Source of the DNA: Branchipolynoe longqiensis | Taxonomy: Eukaryota; Annelida; Polychaeta; Phyllodocida; Polynoidae | Reading direction: 5' to 3' | Assembly (NCBI GenBank): GCA_030323885.1 | Contig: CM059198.1 | Span: 76,959,097-77,023,096, forward strand | Length of the DNA: 64,000 bases | In this document: piece by piece, positions 43,886 to 53,978 of the stretch | How the letters are laid out: each line of letters begins with the position of its first letter | How positions within the stretch are numbered: position 1 is the stretch's first letter | Notes under the pieces: model-generated | What the model was told of the DNA's origin: nothing | Databases searched by the model: none | What the model saw: only the letters and a program-made list of their open reading frames with translations | Program-made: the position numbers and the translations under genes

Positions 43886-44342
43886 GAATCCTAGCTTAAC
43901 ACGTGTAAGGAATGCGCCCTTTACCCAGACACCCCATACTTTGTAAATCTTTGCTTTGACTCGGCCGGGGTTGGATTAGCACCAATCGAACGGTCGCGGG
44001 CGCTCTACCGGCTAGTACATCGCGCCCTGCGCTGCCTGTTTGTTGGCGAGCTATGTGTATTTACGGTTACAGATCGGTAAGTCACACCTGGCCCTGGAGA
44101 CAGAGTGGATCAGATTGCCACTGCAGGGACTCCCTATGTTCGGGTAATTGGGTCTGTGTGGTGTCGCCTCCGCGTACACTACAACACAAAACCTGCAACT
44201 GCAACGGTCACTTCCGACAGAATTCACAAACAAACCAGGCCGAACTTTGTCGGTTAAATCCAAATCACCAAAACCCAAGTGATTAAGTAATGAATGGTTC
44301 TGACAGAAGAAACAGGCGAAATTTGTTTATAATTTAGGACGG
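43886..44342. other. Spacer with a degenerate tRNA-like word
   Basis: TTGACTCGGCCGGGGTTGG (43954-43974) and GCTCTACCGGCTAGTACATC (44001-44020) look like a decayed S1 type II head on the minus strand. Otherwise nothing. Confidence 0.35.
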
Positions 44343-45222
44343 TGAAATTGTAGGGTGTCTATGTGCGTGTCTATGTGTGTGTGTTGTGTGTTTTGTGTGC
44401 TTTGTGTGTGTTGTGTTGTGTTTTCTGGGTGTTTTGAGTGCTTGTGCGTGTTTTATGGGTGTTTTGTGTGTGTTTTGTGTGTGTTCTGTGTATGTTTTGT
44501 GTGTTTTGTTTGTTTTGTGTGTTGTGTGTGTGTTGTGTGTGTGTTCTGTGTAGGTTTTGTGTGTTTTGTTTGTTTTGTTTATTTTGTGTGTGTTGTGTGT
44601 GTGTTGTGTGTGTTTTGTGTTTTTTGTGTGTGTGGCATGTGTTTTGTGTTCGCTTTGTGTCCATTGTGTGTGTGGCATGGGGTTTGTGGGTGTGGCATGT
44701 GTACTTGGTGTGTTTTGTGGGTGTGGCATGCGCATTGTGTGTTTTGTGTGTATGGTGTGTGGTTTGTGGGTGTGGTGTGTGTATTTGGTGTGTTTTGTGT
44801 GTTTTGTGCATGTTTTGTGTGTGTGGCATTTGGCGTGTGTGTGTGTTGTGTGTTTTGTGTGTGCTTTGTGTGTGTTTTGTGTGTGGTGTGTGCTTTGTGG
44901 GTGTGGTGTGTGTATTTGGTGTGTGCTTTGTGGGTGTGGTGTGTGTATTTGGTGTGTTTTGTGGGTGTGGCATGTGTTTTGTGTGCGCTATGTGTGTGTT
45001 TTGTGTGTGTTTTGTGTGGTTTGTCGGTGTGGCATGTGTATGTGGTGTGTTTTATGGGTGTGGCATGTGCTTTGTGTGTGTTTTGTGTGTTTGTGTGTTT
45101 TGTGTGTGTGGCGTGTGGTTTGTCAGTGTGGCATGTGTATGTGGTGTGTTTTGTGGGTGTGGAGTGTCTTTTGTGTGCGCTTTGTGTGTGTTTTGTGTTT
45201 TTTGTGTGTGTTGTGTGTATCT
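44343..45222. repeat. 880-bp GT-rich minisatellite (TTTTGTGTGTG, GTGGGTGTGGCATG)
   Basis: Units of TTTTGTGTG and, after about 44630, a longer GGTGTGGCATGTGTA...TGGTGTGTTTTGTG module repeated around 44690, 44945, 45030 and 45130. Cys/Val/Phe and His/Thr frames up to 289 residues are artefacts. Confidence 0.94.
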
Positions 45223-45600
45223 AATATAGGTCACGTGGAAATTTAGCTTAACTGTTTGGCGCGAAAATTAGTTAATTGTTTAGCTGCCTTCATTGCCGTG
45301 TATAGTTTTAATTGTGTAACACTAGCCCTCCCCCCTCCCCTCCCCTCCCTCCCTCATCGAATGTACCTAGTAGCTCGGTCTTAGGGGGGGGGGGGTGGCA
45401 CGGAAGTCGGGAGGGGGGGGGGGAACAGAAGGTTGGGTTACACACGTTGGCGTTTGACGATCCTGGACATGGTGTTCAATGACAATTTAAGCGTACAGTC
45501 TATTTATACACAAACAACGACATTCATGTTTTGTTTCACTTCTTGTTTTGCTAATGCTCCATATCTTTTGGCATTTAATAAAATGGACGTGTGTTTAGGG
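45223..45600. other. Spacer with C- and G-runs
   Basis: CCCTCCCCCCTCCCCTCCCC at about 45327 and G-runs at 45386-45422. No recognisable gene; the frame at 45433-45831 runs into S1 sequence. Confidence 0.5.
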
Positions 45601-45775
45601 TGCCAGTGTAAACGCAGACCAGACGGGATGACTGAGAATGATGAGTTGAACGCCCACCTCCGACGTAGCAGCCTGCGCGATTCAAAACATCATGAAATCC
45701 TTGACCTACGAATTTATACTTGTCGCTACCTAGCCTGGCTCTCGGTATTACTAGGATGGGGCAAGGACTGGGCCA
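45601..45775 (+). mobile_element. S1 SINE, 5' part, diverged type I head
   Basis: CAGACGGGATGACTGAGAAT (A-box region), then ATACTTGTCGCTACCTAGCC and TAGGATGGGGCAAGGACTGG. The core and tail are absent. Confidence 0.65.
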
Positions 45776-45835
45776 CCGCGTCCCGTGGTTCTAGGAGAGG
45801 AACAACATATCTGCAGGACTGGACGTGGTAACCGA

Positions 45836-46135
45836 ACCGGTAGCGTGCAGTCCTCCCATGCGGAAGGTCGGGAGTTCGAAACTTGGCCGAGTCAAATCAA
45901 TGACTTACCAAATTGATACTTGTCGCTACCTAGCCTGGTACTTGGTATTAATAGGATAATGCAAGGACTGGTTAGCTCATTTTCGGGATAATGTGATTGA
46001 ATGGGAAATCGGCTCATGGTGGACTTCCAGTGGGGCAGCACTATGAAGTCGCCATGAGTGCACACTGTCACAAGTGAGTACTCATCCTGGTATGGCCATA
46101 TATGTTGCTAGGATGTAAAGCTCCAACAAACAACA
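45836..46135 (+). mobile_element. S1 SINE, full length, type II head
   Basis: GTGCAGTCCTCCCATGCGGA, AGGTCGGGAGTTCGAAACTT (B box), TCGCTACCTAGCCTGGTACT, GGGCAGCACTATGAAGTCGC, CACACTGTCACAAGTGAGTA, TATATGTTGCTAGGATGTAA, and an AACAAACAACAAAAC 3' end. It is a clean reference copy, together with 2331. Confidence 0.88.
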
Positions 46136-46141
46136 AAACAT

Positions 46142-46260
46142 CACCAACACCAACACCACCGTTCTACCATCACAAACAACACCAACAACACCAACAACAC
46201 CAACTATACTCCCATCGCCAAAACCCACACCACCAACAACTGTCAACACCAGAAAAACCG
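46142..46260. repeat. CACCAACAA / CAACAC minisatellite at the S1 3' end
   Basis: CACCAACACCAACACCACC and AACAACACCAACAACACC. It probably expanded from the CAA-rich tail of the S1 copy just upstream. Confidence 0.75.
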
Positions 46261-46309
46261 ACAGTCCCACCAAACCCACCAGAGAGACAGACAAACAGAC
46301 AGACAGATG

Positions 46310-47130
46310 GTGTGGGGGGGGGGGCAGAGAGAGGCCATGGGAGGAGAGGGAGAGAGGGCAAAGGAAGGCAAGAGGGGACAAGAGAGAGCGAGAGACAGGG
46401 ACAGAGAACGACAGTGGCAGAGGGAGAGAGGCCAGGAAAGGCCGAGACAGTGGGATAGAGAGAGAGGGCGAGAGAGGGCAAGAAAGGACGAGAGATAGGG
46501 ACAGAGAGAGACTGGGATAGAGAGAGAGATGATGAGAGAGGGGAAGAAAGGGTGAGAGAGGGACAGAGAGAGACAGTAGGATAGAGAGAGAGGGCGAGAG
46601 AGGGCAAGAAAGGGGGAGAGACAGGGACAGACAGAGAGAGTGGGATAGAGAGAGAGGGCGAGAGAGGGCAAGAAAGGGCGAGAGACAGGGACAGAGAGAC
46701 TGTGGGATAGAGAGGGCGAGAGAGGGCAAGAAAAGGTGAGAGATAGGGACAGAGGGACAGGGGGAGAGATAGGGCAGGAAAGAGACAGGGCCAGAGAGAG
46801 ACAGTGGGAGAGAGAGGGCAAAACAGGGCGAGAGACAGGGACAGAGAGAGTGTGGGATAGAGAGAGGGTGAGAGAGGAAAAAATCGGGCGAGAGACAGGG
46901 ACAGAGAGAGACAGTGGGATAGAGAGAGAGGGCGAGAGAGGTCAAAATAGGGCAAGAGACAGGGACAGAGAGAGACAGTGGGATAGAGAGAGAGGGCGAG
47001 AGAGGGCAAAATAGGGCAAGAGACAGGGACAGAGAGAGACAGTGGGATAGAGAGAGGGGGCAAGAGAGGGCAAGAAATGGCAAAAGACAGAGACAGAGAG
47101 ACAGTGGGATAGAGAGAGAGGGCGAGAGAA
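46310..47130. repeat. 62-bp polypurine minisatellite, about 13 units
   Basis: Units contain GAGAGACAGTGGGATAGAGA, GAGAGGGCGAGAGAGGGCAA and GACAGGGACAGAGA. Spacing is 62 bp in the distal part (46917, 46979, 47041). Leu/Ser/Pro frames on the minus strand (333 and 297 residues) are artefacts. Confidence 0.92.
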
Positions 47131-47134
47131 GAGT

Positions 47135-47454
47135 TGGCCTAAATTGCTCCGTTGGCGGGTGGCGGGATGTCAGTGAGGGTTGTTGAGGACTGGGTTGCCC
47201 GGGGTTGGTGTGTGAACCTCTTTGTAACCGGGACAGATGTCAGCCGGGCGAGAACAGAAACCCGGCACACGACACTTCCCGACACTTCCCGAGAGTCACC
47301 GAGACTTCACCTCCCGCTCCCACACCCTCTGCCGCTTGGAGCCCGCTGATTGGCTGTTTGTTTAGGGTGACTGACAGGCGGCCTCATTACGTATTCATGC
47401 CCCGCCTTCTGTCAGAGTCGCGCAGCCCGTCCTGCCAGCACCGGAGTCTGCAGT
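47135..47454. promoter_or_regulatory. GC-richer unique island (weak promoter candidate)
   Basis: CTGATTGGCTG (inverted CCAAT box, 47346-47356), CATTACGTATTCATG and CCCCGCC (GC-box-like) occur in a segment with CpGs and no S1/MITE match. GGCACACGACACTTCCCGAC contains a short direct repeat (GACACTTCCCGA twice). No exon is visible next to it. Confidence 0.2.
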
Positions 47455-47835
47455 AATTGGCCATTGTTAATCACCATTGTTTACTTCGTACAACAAATCT
47501 ATGATACAATTAAAAAACACAGGTGTGCATTGATTGTGTCGTGTATCAAAAACCATTGGTCTTTTATTAAAGAATAGTCTACAGTTATTGGACACAGTGT
47601 TAATCACATTTGTTTACTCAGCAAAGCAAACATGTGAATGACACAATTAAAACAAAACACAAGTCTCATTGTGTCGTGTATTGAAAAACCACTGGTGTTT
47701 TATGAAGGAACAGTCCACAGTGATCGGATATTACTTTAATCACCATAATAATATAACATGTAGCAGTAAGATATAATACAATTTAAAAATAAAAGTAAGC
47801 ACTAATTGCGTATTGTATCAATAATTTTTTTATAT
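47455..47835. repeat. Three degenerate ~131-bp tandem units
   Basis: ATTGGCCATTGTTAATCACC (47456), ATTGGACACAGTGTTAATCA (47587) and ATCGGATATTACTTTAATCA (47720), each followed by an ACAATTAAAA-like and GTCGTGTAT-like block and a TTTTATTAAAG / TTTTATGAAGG end. Confidence 0.8.
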
Positions 47836-48041
47836 TTCAAATTAAATAAATATAATACAATTTTGATTTAAAGCATACAGTGATTGATTGTTTTATTAAC
47901 TAGCATTTTCGGGTCATCTTTTGTTATCAGAATATATTTATTTAATAGTTATATATGCATGCATATAAACATATATATATATAGATAGATATATGGTGAC
48001 ACTATTTTAATCTTGGTTTTCACATGCTAAATTATCAAGAC

Positions 48042-48297
48042 CTGGGTTGGTTGGTTATTAGAGTTTTACATCCTGGCAACATCTAAGGTCATATCAGGAT
48101 GGGTACAGACTTGTGACAGTGTGCACTCATTGCGACTTAATAGTGCTGCCCCACTGAGAGATCAGGCCACATACACCATGACCCGATATCCCACTCAGTC
48201 ACATTATCCTGCCACTGAGCTACCCAGTCCTTGCCCTATCCTATTAATGCCAAGTGCCAGGCTAGGAAGTGACATTTATCAATTTTAAAGTCATTGA
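48042..48297 (-). mobile_element. S1 SINE, tail and core, interrupted
   Basis: TTTTACATCCTGGCAACATC through CCAGGCTAGGAAGTGACATT to TTTTAAAGTCATTG, where an unrelated ~430-bp insert starts. The head resumes at 48727. Confidence 0.83.
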
Positions 48298-48726
48298 AGG
48301 CATTCAAGTGGGACCTTACCATCCGCGAGATTTAGGCTCCACCCACCTGCGCAGTGAACTAAGTTTTCGAATGCAAAGAGGACCAGTCAAATGGCTTCAG
48401 TGGTTTCAGCCAATCAGAGCTGTTCTCTTCCATTGCAAATGGCTGGCCTGTATGGGGGCAGCCATTTGCAATCGAAAAGAACCAATCCCAGCTGTTCATT
48501 TCCAATGCAAATGGCTGCCCTCTGTTGCAATCGAAAAGAACAGCTCTGATTGGCTGAAGCTACTGAATCTTTCAACCTTTCCATATCAGCCATCTTGAAA
48601 TACACCAGGTGACCTTATGGATGGAGCCACAGGACACATTCGATTCATACGTATAGAAACCCACTTCCAGTCCCAGTCGAATAGGAATTTGTAAAGAAAT
48701 ATTTTGATATGCGTATAGAAAAGCCC
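48298..48726. mobile_element. Foldback-containing insertion in S1
   Basis: Within it AGCCAATCAGAGCTGTTCTC (48411) pairs with AAGAACAGCTCTGATTGGCT (48537-48556), with a second nested pair (CATTGCAAATGGCTG / CAGCCATTTGCAAT). No terminal repeats of the whole insert could be defined. Confidence 0.5.
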
Positions 48727-48785
48727 AGTCGAATATGTAAATAGTTTTGATTCGACCGGGACCCCAACTTCCCACCTTCCGCACA
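48727..48785 (-). mobile_element. S1 SINE, type II head remnant
   Basis: TTTTGATTCGACCGGGACCC and AACTTCCCACCTTCCGCAC match the S1 head and probably belong to the copy at 48042. Confidence 0.6.
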
Positions 48786-48865
48786 CAAAATCAAAACTCG
48801 CGAAATCTCAATTAGAGTAATTGATTCTCTACACCACGTTCAACAGGTGAGTAAGACAAGCAGCC

Positions 48866-49080
48866 TTGCCCGATGGTTTCGAATTTCTGCCATCTTTTCT
48901 GGTAAATATAGCCGGTTGATCATTACAATGGACGCCGTTCTAATTTGAAGAACATTTGATATTAAAAGGGTTAATATTGGAAATATTGGAAATATTTGAA
49001 GTTTAAGCGTGTACAAAATTAATGTTGGTGTGGATGACATTAATTTTGTAGGCACATCGAAATGCTCAACAGCATAGGTA
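48866..49080 (+). mobile_element. MITE family N, partial
   Basis: GCCCGATGGTTTCGAATTTC, ATATTTGAAGTTTAAGCGTG and GTAGGCACATCGAAATGC match 57967-58135 at moderate identity. Confidence 0.55.
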
Positions 49081-49202
49081 TCTTTAATAAGAAAAGTTAT
49101 AAAACTATACAAAAATACACATTCTGAAACAATGCAAAATTTGTATCCCACTATTTGAATATACATAAATTATGCACTATTTGGGTACACAGAAACACAC
49201 AT

Positions 49203-50133
49203 ATATGGGTCATTCTTTAAAACTGGGCACCACATATTTGGTTTCCACATCACGATGCTGATAATTTGTTCTTTCTTTTATTGATTGCAAGTCAAATAAT
49301 GATTGTATCCTTTGTATATTAAGTATGTGAAGGCCCTGTCACATTACGGCATATGGCGGGGGCGTATTGAAAACCTACGTAAGTCCTGCGAATGCCGGCC
49401 TATGATGACCTTTGGTGACCTATCGGGTGTTTTTTAGCGTATGTGTAACGTATGAGGAGCGTACGTGGAGCGTACGAGTAGCGTATGAGAGCGTATGAGA
49501 GCGTACTGTGACATTTTTTGACAGTTTTGATTGGCATATGGAACCTATGCGTAGCGTATGCGTAGCGTATGAGTAGCGTATGAGTAGCGTATACGGCGTA
49601 TGCCGACGTATATGACGTAACACCGCTATGCCGCCATACGCTCCCGCCATACGCCGTAATGTGACAGGGCCTTTAGCAATAGTACATTTATTGAAGCTAT
49701 CCCAAGAAAGAAATTAAAAGTTTACTTATATGATTTTGTGCTAATGTGAAAATTTACACATTTACACTATGCATGTAGCCAAACTTTTTTTCAACATATT
49801 TTTCCACTCTTTTCTTGTAAGTCATAACCTTATCTGCTTAAGAGTAATCAATACAATCTTGTTTGACTATGTTGTATATGTTAAAATGAGGTTCTGGATG
49901 TGTCTTTGATTTTCATGTTACACGAGTGATATTAATGTATTGCTCAATTTGTATAAGATCTAATTCAAAACGTGAAATTCATTTTTTTCCATTCTGGCAT
50001 ATGCACAACATGCAAACCTTCAAAGGACATTGGATTAGGCTATTATTGGGAAGGTTTTTTGCGATTATTTGAAGGTTTTCACTTTTGGTTTCCATGTCAC
50101 ACTTTCGTGCCCAGTTTGAAAGAATGACCCATA
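49203..50133. mobile_element. Family X element, ~930 bp, with a nested MITE
   Basis: The left end TATGGGTCATTCTTTAAAAC...TTGGTTTCCAC pairs with the right end, whose complement reads TATGGGTCATTCTTTCAAAC and includes ATGGAAACCAAAAGTG. TATA-rich flanks hide the target duplication. No coding frame was recognised. Another right end is at 21117-21167. Confidence 0.65.
49330..49673. mobile_element. MITE of family M nested in X
   Basis: The left end AAGGCCCTGTCACATTACGG and right end CCGTAATGTGACAGGGCCTT are near-perfect 20-bp inverted repeats, continuing inward as GCATATGGCGGG / CCCGCCATACGCC. The interior has repeated GCGTATGAGTAGCGTATGAG words. It is 344 bp. Confidence 0.85.
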
Positions 50134-50204
50134 TGTATATGCTCATCAATACACACATGCACAGCTGCAGTATTTAATTGTGTTAAATTACACTCATTTA
50201 CTAA

Positions 50205-50460
50205 GCAGGGGTAATTTGAATCACAGACAATTGGTCTCCTTCATTCCACTGCTCCTTACACTATCCTAGTAACGCAAAGTGCCAGGCTAGGTAGGGAGCG
50301 ACACGTATACATTTATAAGTTATTGGTTTGACACAGGAAGAGTCGCCGTGTACATGGCCTATGCTGCCGAGACCTCGTAAAGCAACCACCAATCAATCAA
50401 TCAATCAATCAAACACAGGAAGTGAGTGCTCAACTCATTCGGCCACCCCGCCTGATTACA
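50205..50460 (-). mobile_element. Chimeric SINE S1/S2, copy 2, interrupted by LINE-1
   Basis: AAGCAGGGGTAATTTGAATC and AATTGGTCTCCTTCATTCCA (S2 tail) join CTCCTTACACTATCCTAGTA and GCCAGGCTAGGTAGGGAGCG (S1 body). The head resumes after the 72-bp LINE-1 insert with CTCAACTCATTCGGCCACCC. Confidence 0.8.
50341..50412 (+). mobile_element. 72-bp LINE-1 3'-end insertion with 10-bp target duplication
   Basis: ACACAGGAAG flanks it perfectly (50331-50340 and 50413-50422). The insert ends GTAAAGCAACCACCAATCAA with CAAT repeats, as in the LINE-1 end at 10195 (reverse). It is a severely 5'-truncated retrotransposition into the S1/S2 head. Confidence 0.9.
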
Positions 50461-50528
50461 TTTCCAATCATTGAGATGTTGTTGAAAAATAATAAGTGTC
50501 ACCGATAAACTTGCAAAGCCGATGGTTT

Positions 50529-50915
50529 AAGCCCCAGTCAGACCTCACCGGATTGAGGAACCGGATAGAAAACGGACGCTGTCCGGTGAAATACGGCAAT
50601 GTACGCTATATATATGGCTGGCATCCGGCGTGTCCGTTATCTGTCTGGTGGTGTCCGGCGGTGTCCGGCGGTGTCTGGTACAAGTTTTGAACATGCACAA
50701 AACTTGTACCGGACACCACCGGAATGAAGTATATGGTTGGTGCCTGTTTTAAGTCCGTTTAGTCCGTTTTGTCTGTTTCATGTCGGTTACTCATCCGTTA
50801 GGTGTCCAGTTTGTATCCTGAAGAGTCCGTTGACGGTGCTGAGGGAATTCGGTCCATCGGTTTTTGGCACACCCGTGAAGTGTCCGGTAGGTGTCCGCTT
50901 GGTGTCCGTTTGGTG
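50529..50915. mobile_element. MITE family T, right end lost or rearranged
   Basis: AAGCCCCAGTCAGACCTCAC at the left. The interior ACAAGTTTTGAACATGCACA and its inverted partner are present; GGTGTCCGGCGGTGTCCG words repeat. The expected right terminus is replaced by the P element. Confidence 0.7.
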
Positions 50916-50921
50916 GAAATA

Positions 50922-51101
50922 TAGTAAAACCTCTCTAACTGACCACCTCCACAGATCGACCACGCCCCTAAATCGATCGCTTTATTTGGGTCCCAACAAT
51001 ACCATTGTAACCATAGTCTAACTCCATAAACCGACCAGATTCCTAAATGGGCCACTTTAAGTCGGTTCCAAGGTCGGTGGATTTAGAGAGGTTTTAATGT
51101 A
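50922..51101. mobile_element. MITE family P
   Basis: TAGTAAAACCTCTCTAACTG left, ATTTAGAGAGGTTTTAATGT right, with AATCGATCGCTTTATTTGGG inside. Confidence 0.82.
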
Positions 51102-51602
51102 TTTGAAGTGAAAGCAGGCGAAAATAATTTGGGCATGCATGTTGAAATGTTGATGCAACTGGTTCACCAAGGTTGACTTTCTATATGTGTAAGTTATTAG
51201 TATTAGTAAACCATTGACTTATTAGAAATACTTAATAAGAAATACTTAATAAGAAATTGTAATAAGTGCACCAATATCTAAGTTGGATATGTAGCTCAAT
51301 ATTTATACAAATTCTTTACTTTTAATTTTAGTTTTTTTTATTTATTTTATAAAAAATGTTTTTATTTAATAGTTTCAACTTCATTCACCCACCTGGTTAT
51401 CAACTCCGACCCGGGCACTACCCACCACCCTTATTATCGCCCACATCTCCATCCACCATACCCCGCAGTCAATAGGAATTAGCATAATCTATTTATCAGC
51501 AGGTATTAAGGTTTACCGCAAACCCTAGCATCCCCGGCGACATACCCACACCACACTCAAATAATCCCCAAATCGTCCACCCCATCTCCACATACCCACA
51601 TC
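51102..51602. other. AT-rich spacer with a family N trace
   Basis: AATAAGTGCACCAATATCTA near 51261 is a family N fragment; AGAAATACTTAATA is duplicated next to it. Pyrimidine-rich CACCC text at 51388-51600 holds no gene. Confidence 0.45.
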
Positions 51603-51806
51603 ATCATCATCATGCTGTTGGTCGTGATGAGACAAAGACTGCTTTCATTACTTGACTGCCTCTCTCCATTTAGCTCTCTGCTGTGAGAGTTGTGTCCATG
51701 AGTCAGTCTTAATGTCTCTCAGCTTCAGGTTTCTCTTGATGGTATCCCTGAACCGGAGACGGGGGGGGGGGGGGGGCGCCCTCTCTTTCTGTAGCCAGAA
51801 GACATA
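51603..51806 (-). mobile_element. LINE-2 3' end with (CAT)n tail
   Basis: ATCATCATCATGCTGTTGG, GAGACAAAGACTGCTTTCAT, CCTCTCTCCATTTAGCTCTC and CTTCAGGTTTCTCTTGATGG, then a poly-G expansion (51761-51775) and GCGCCCTCTCTTTCTGTAGC. 5'-truncated at about 51806. Confidence 0.85.
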
Positions 51807-52275
51807 CCCACAACACACTCAAATAATCCCCAAATCGTTCACCCCATCTCCACATTTCTCCCCTCATTTAACAATTATTGTTGTTAAAGAAAGTATGGCT
51901 TATTATAATCATTCTTGATAAAACAAATTAACAAATATCTTCTATGGGCAGTTTCATTGAGGACGCCTCCCCCCATGGCCCCCATCCCATCTCCTCCGTC
52001 CTCATAAATAAATGCGAAATTAATGTTCCTTTTTTATTAATATGAAACAATAAATAACGAAGTATTTAAAGTGCGTCTGAAAGTGGCAGGTGGTTGGAGA
52101 ACGACTACATTGGTGGTCAGCCCGTTGTCAGTGGTCAGTGAGAACCCCCCCCCCTCCGCCACCTCCACCTACCGCCACCCCCTCTCCCACACCTGCCAGT
52201 GCTGACAGGCCGTTCACACTTTTTGCCACGTCACCATGACAACAGAGGACCGCTTTATTATCGCCGTGAGGGGAT
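51807..52275. other. Spacer
   Basis: CACAACACACTCAAATAATC repeats the phrase at 51550, suggesting duplication of flanking sequence around the LINE-2 tail. No gene. A C-run lies at 52145-52155. Confidence 0.45.
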
Positions 52276-52515
52276 TATCATCCTGTACGCCCCTCACCCC
52301 CCAGCCTTCCCCCAGCCTGCCCTCAGCCTGCCCTCAGCCTGCCCTCACCCTGCCCTCACCCTGCCCTCACCCTGCCCTCACCCTGCCCTCACCCTGCCCT
52401 CACCCTGCCCCCAACCTGCCCTCACCCTGCCATCAGCCTGCCCTCAGCCTGCCCTCAGCCTGCCCTCAGCCTGCTCTGAGCCTGCCCTCAGCCTGCCCTC
52501 AGCCTGCCTCAACTT
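52276..52515. repeat. 12-bp minisatellite CCTGCCCTCAGC / CCTGCCCTCACC
   Basis: About 18 units; the phase keeps Pro/Ala/Leu frames open, which are artefacts. Confidence 0.93.
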
Positions 52516-53335
52516 GTTCAGCCTGCTCATAGTCCTAACCTTCTCACAGCTTGTCCACAACTTTCCCACAGCTTGCCTACAGTCTGCAGACAGCCTGCCA
52601 CACAGCATGCCCACAGCCTGCCACACAGTCTCCCCACAGCCTTCCACACAGTTTGCCCACATCCTGCCACACAGCATGCCCACAGCCTTCCACACAGTCT
52701 GCACACAGCCTGCCACACAGTAAGCCCACAGCCTGCCACAGTCTGCCCACAGCCTTCCACACAGTCTGCACACAGCCTTCCACACAGCATGTCCACAGCC
52801 TTCCACACAGTCTGCACACAGCCTGCCACACAGTAAGCCCACAGCCTGCCACAGTCTGCCCACAGCCTTCCACACAGTCTGCACACAGCCTGCCACACAG
52901 CATGCCCACATCCTTCCACACAGTCTGCACACAGCCTGCCACACAGTAAGCCCACAGCCTGCCACAGTCTGCCCACAGCCTTCCACACAGTCTGCACACA
53001 GCCTGCCACACAGCATGCCCACAGCATGCCACACAATCTGCCCACAGCCTGCCACACAATCTGCCCACAGCATGCCACACAGTCTGCCCACAGCCTGCCC
53101 ACAGCCTGCCCACAACCTTCCCCAAACCTCCTCACAGCCTGCCACACAGTCTGCCCACAGCCTGCCCCCAACCTCCTCGCAGCCTGTCCCCAACCTTCTC
53201 ACAGCCTCCCACCAACCTTATCACACCTGCCCCAAACCTCCTCACAGCCTGCCCTCAGTCTGCCCCCAACTTGTACCCAGCCTGCCCCAACCTGCGCACA
53301 GCCTGCTTAAAGCCTGCGTACAGCCTGCCCTCAAT
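52516..53335. repeat. Derived minisatellite AGCCTGCCACACAGTCTGCCCAC
   Basis: 12-bp-related units in a higher-order module (CACAGTAAGCCCACAGCCTG occurs near 52716, 52829 and 52943, about 113 bp apart). Cys/Gly/Trp or Pro/His/Ser frames up to 252 residues are artefacts. Confidence 0.92.
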
Positions 53336-53339
53336 CAGT

Positions 53340-53490
53340 CCCCGTCCTATCTTAGTAATGCAGGGCACCAGACTAGGTAGCAACAAGTAATCAAGTTTGG
53401 CCAAGTAATCATTGGTTTGACTCGGCCAGAGTTCAAACCCGCGACCTTCCGCACGGGAAGCCAGTCAGCGCTCTTACTGATTTGGTCATC
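53340..53490 (-). mobile_element. S1 SINE, 5' part, type II head
   Basis: CCGTCCTATCTTAGTAATGC, CAGACTAGGTAGCAACAAGT, TTGACTCGGCCAGAGTTCAA and GCGACCTTCCGCACGGGAAG. It is cut at both ends by the CCTGCC array and a foldback element. Confidence 0.75.
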
Positions 53491-53978
53491 CGGTGTTGCA
53501 GTTTCCCTGGCACACCAGTTTGCGAGGGACACATCCATTCAAATGCATTGTCAATGGCCGTGAGTGATCTTCATACAGAAAAGTCAAATATCTCTCAAAT
53601 TACACCACCTAGAAACAAACTGCTTGGTACACATATAGAAAACATCTTTACCAAAAAGATTATATTAAATTCATACGGTTAGGGTTCTTGATTTCTATTA
53701 ATTTTGAATAAAACTAATGTTTTGCACTACGTGTACCGTCAAACTCAAGGCATTGTCAATGGTCGTGAGCAATCTGCATACAGAAAATAGAGCAAAAGTG
53801 AAATATCTCTAAAACCACACCACCTAGAAACAAATTGCTTGGTACACATATAGAAAACATCTTTACCAAAAACATTATATTAAATTTATAAGGTTAGTGA
53901 TGATGCTGTTCGATTTTGACGGATGCGCAGAAGCGATGTGTCCCTCGCAAACTGCCGCGGAAAATGCAACACCGGAAC
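53487..53978. mobile_element. Foldback element with an internal ~205-bp direct duplication
   Basis: The left arm CCGGTGTTGCAGTTTCC...CAGTTTGCGAGGGACACATC pairs with the right arm GATGTGTCCCTCGCAAACTG...AAAATGCAACACCGG (to 53978). Inside, GCATTGTCAATGGCCGTGAG (53547) and GCATTGTCAATGGTCGTGAG (53751) start two direct copies, each ending ATTATATTAAATT(C/T)ATA. It is non-coding. Confidence 0.75.

Noticed and set aside
44355..45229. 289-codon Cys/Val/Phe frame that could be read as a cysteine-rich protein
   Set aside because: Produced by TTTTGTGTGTG repeats; three frames are open at once.
46082..47083. 333-codon Leu/Ser/Pro frame resembling a membrane protein
   Set aside because: Complement of the 62-bp GAGAGAGGG minisatellite.
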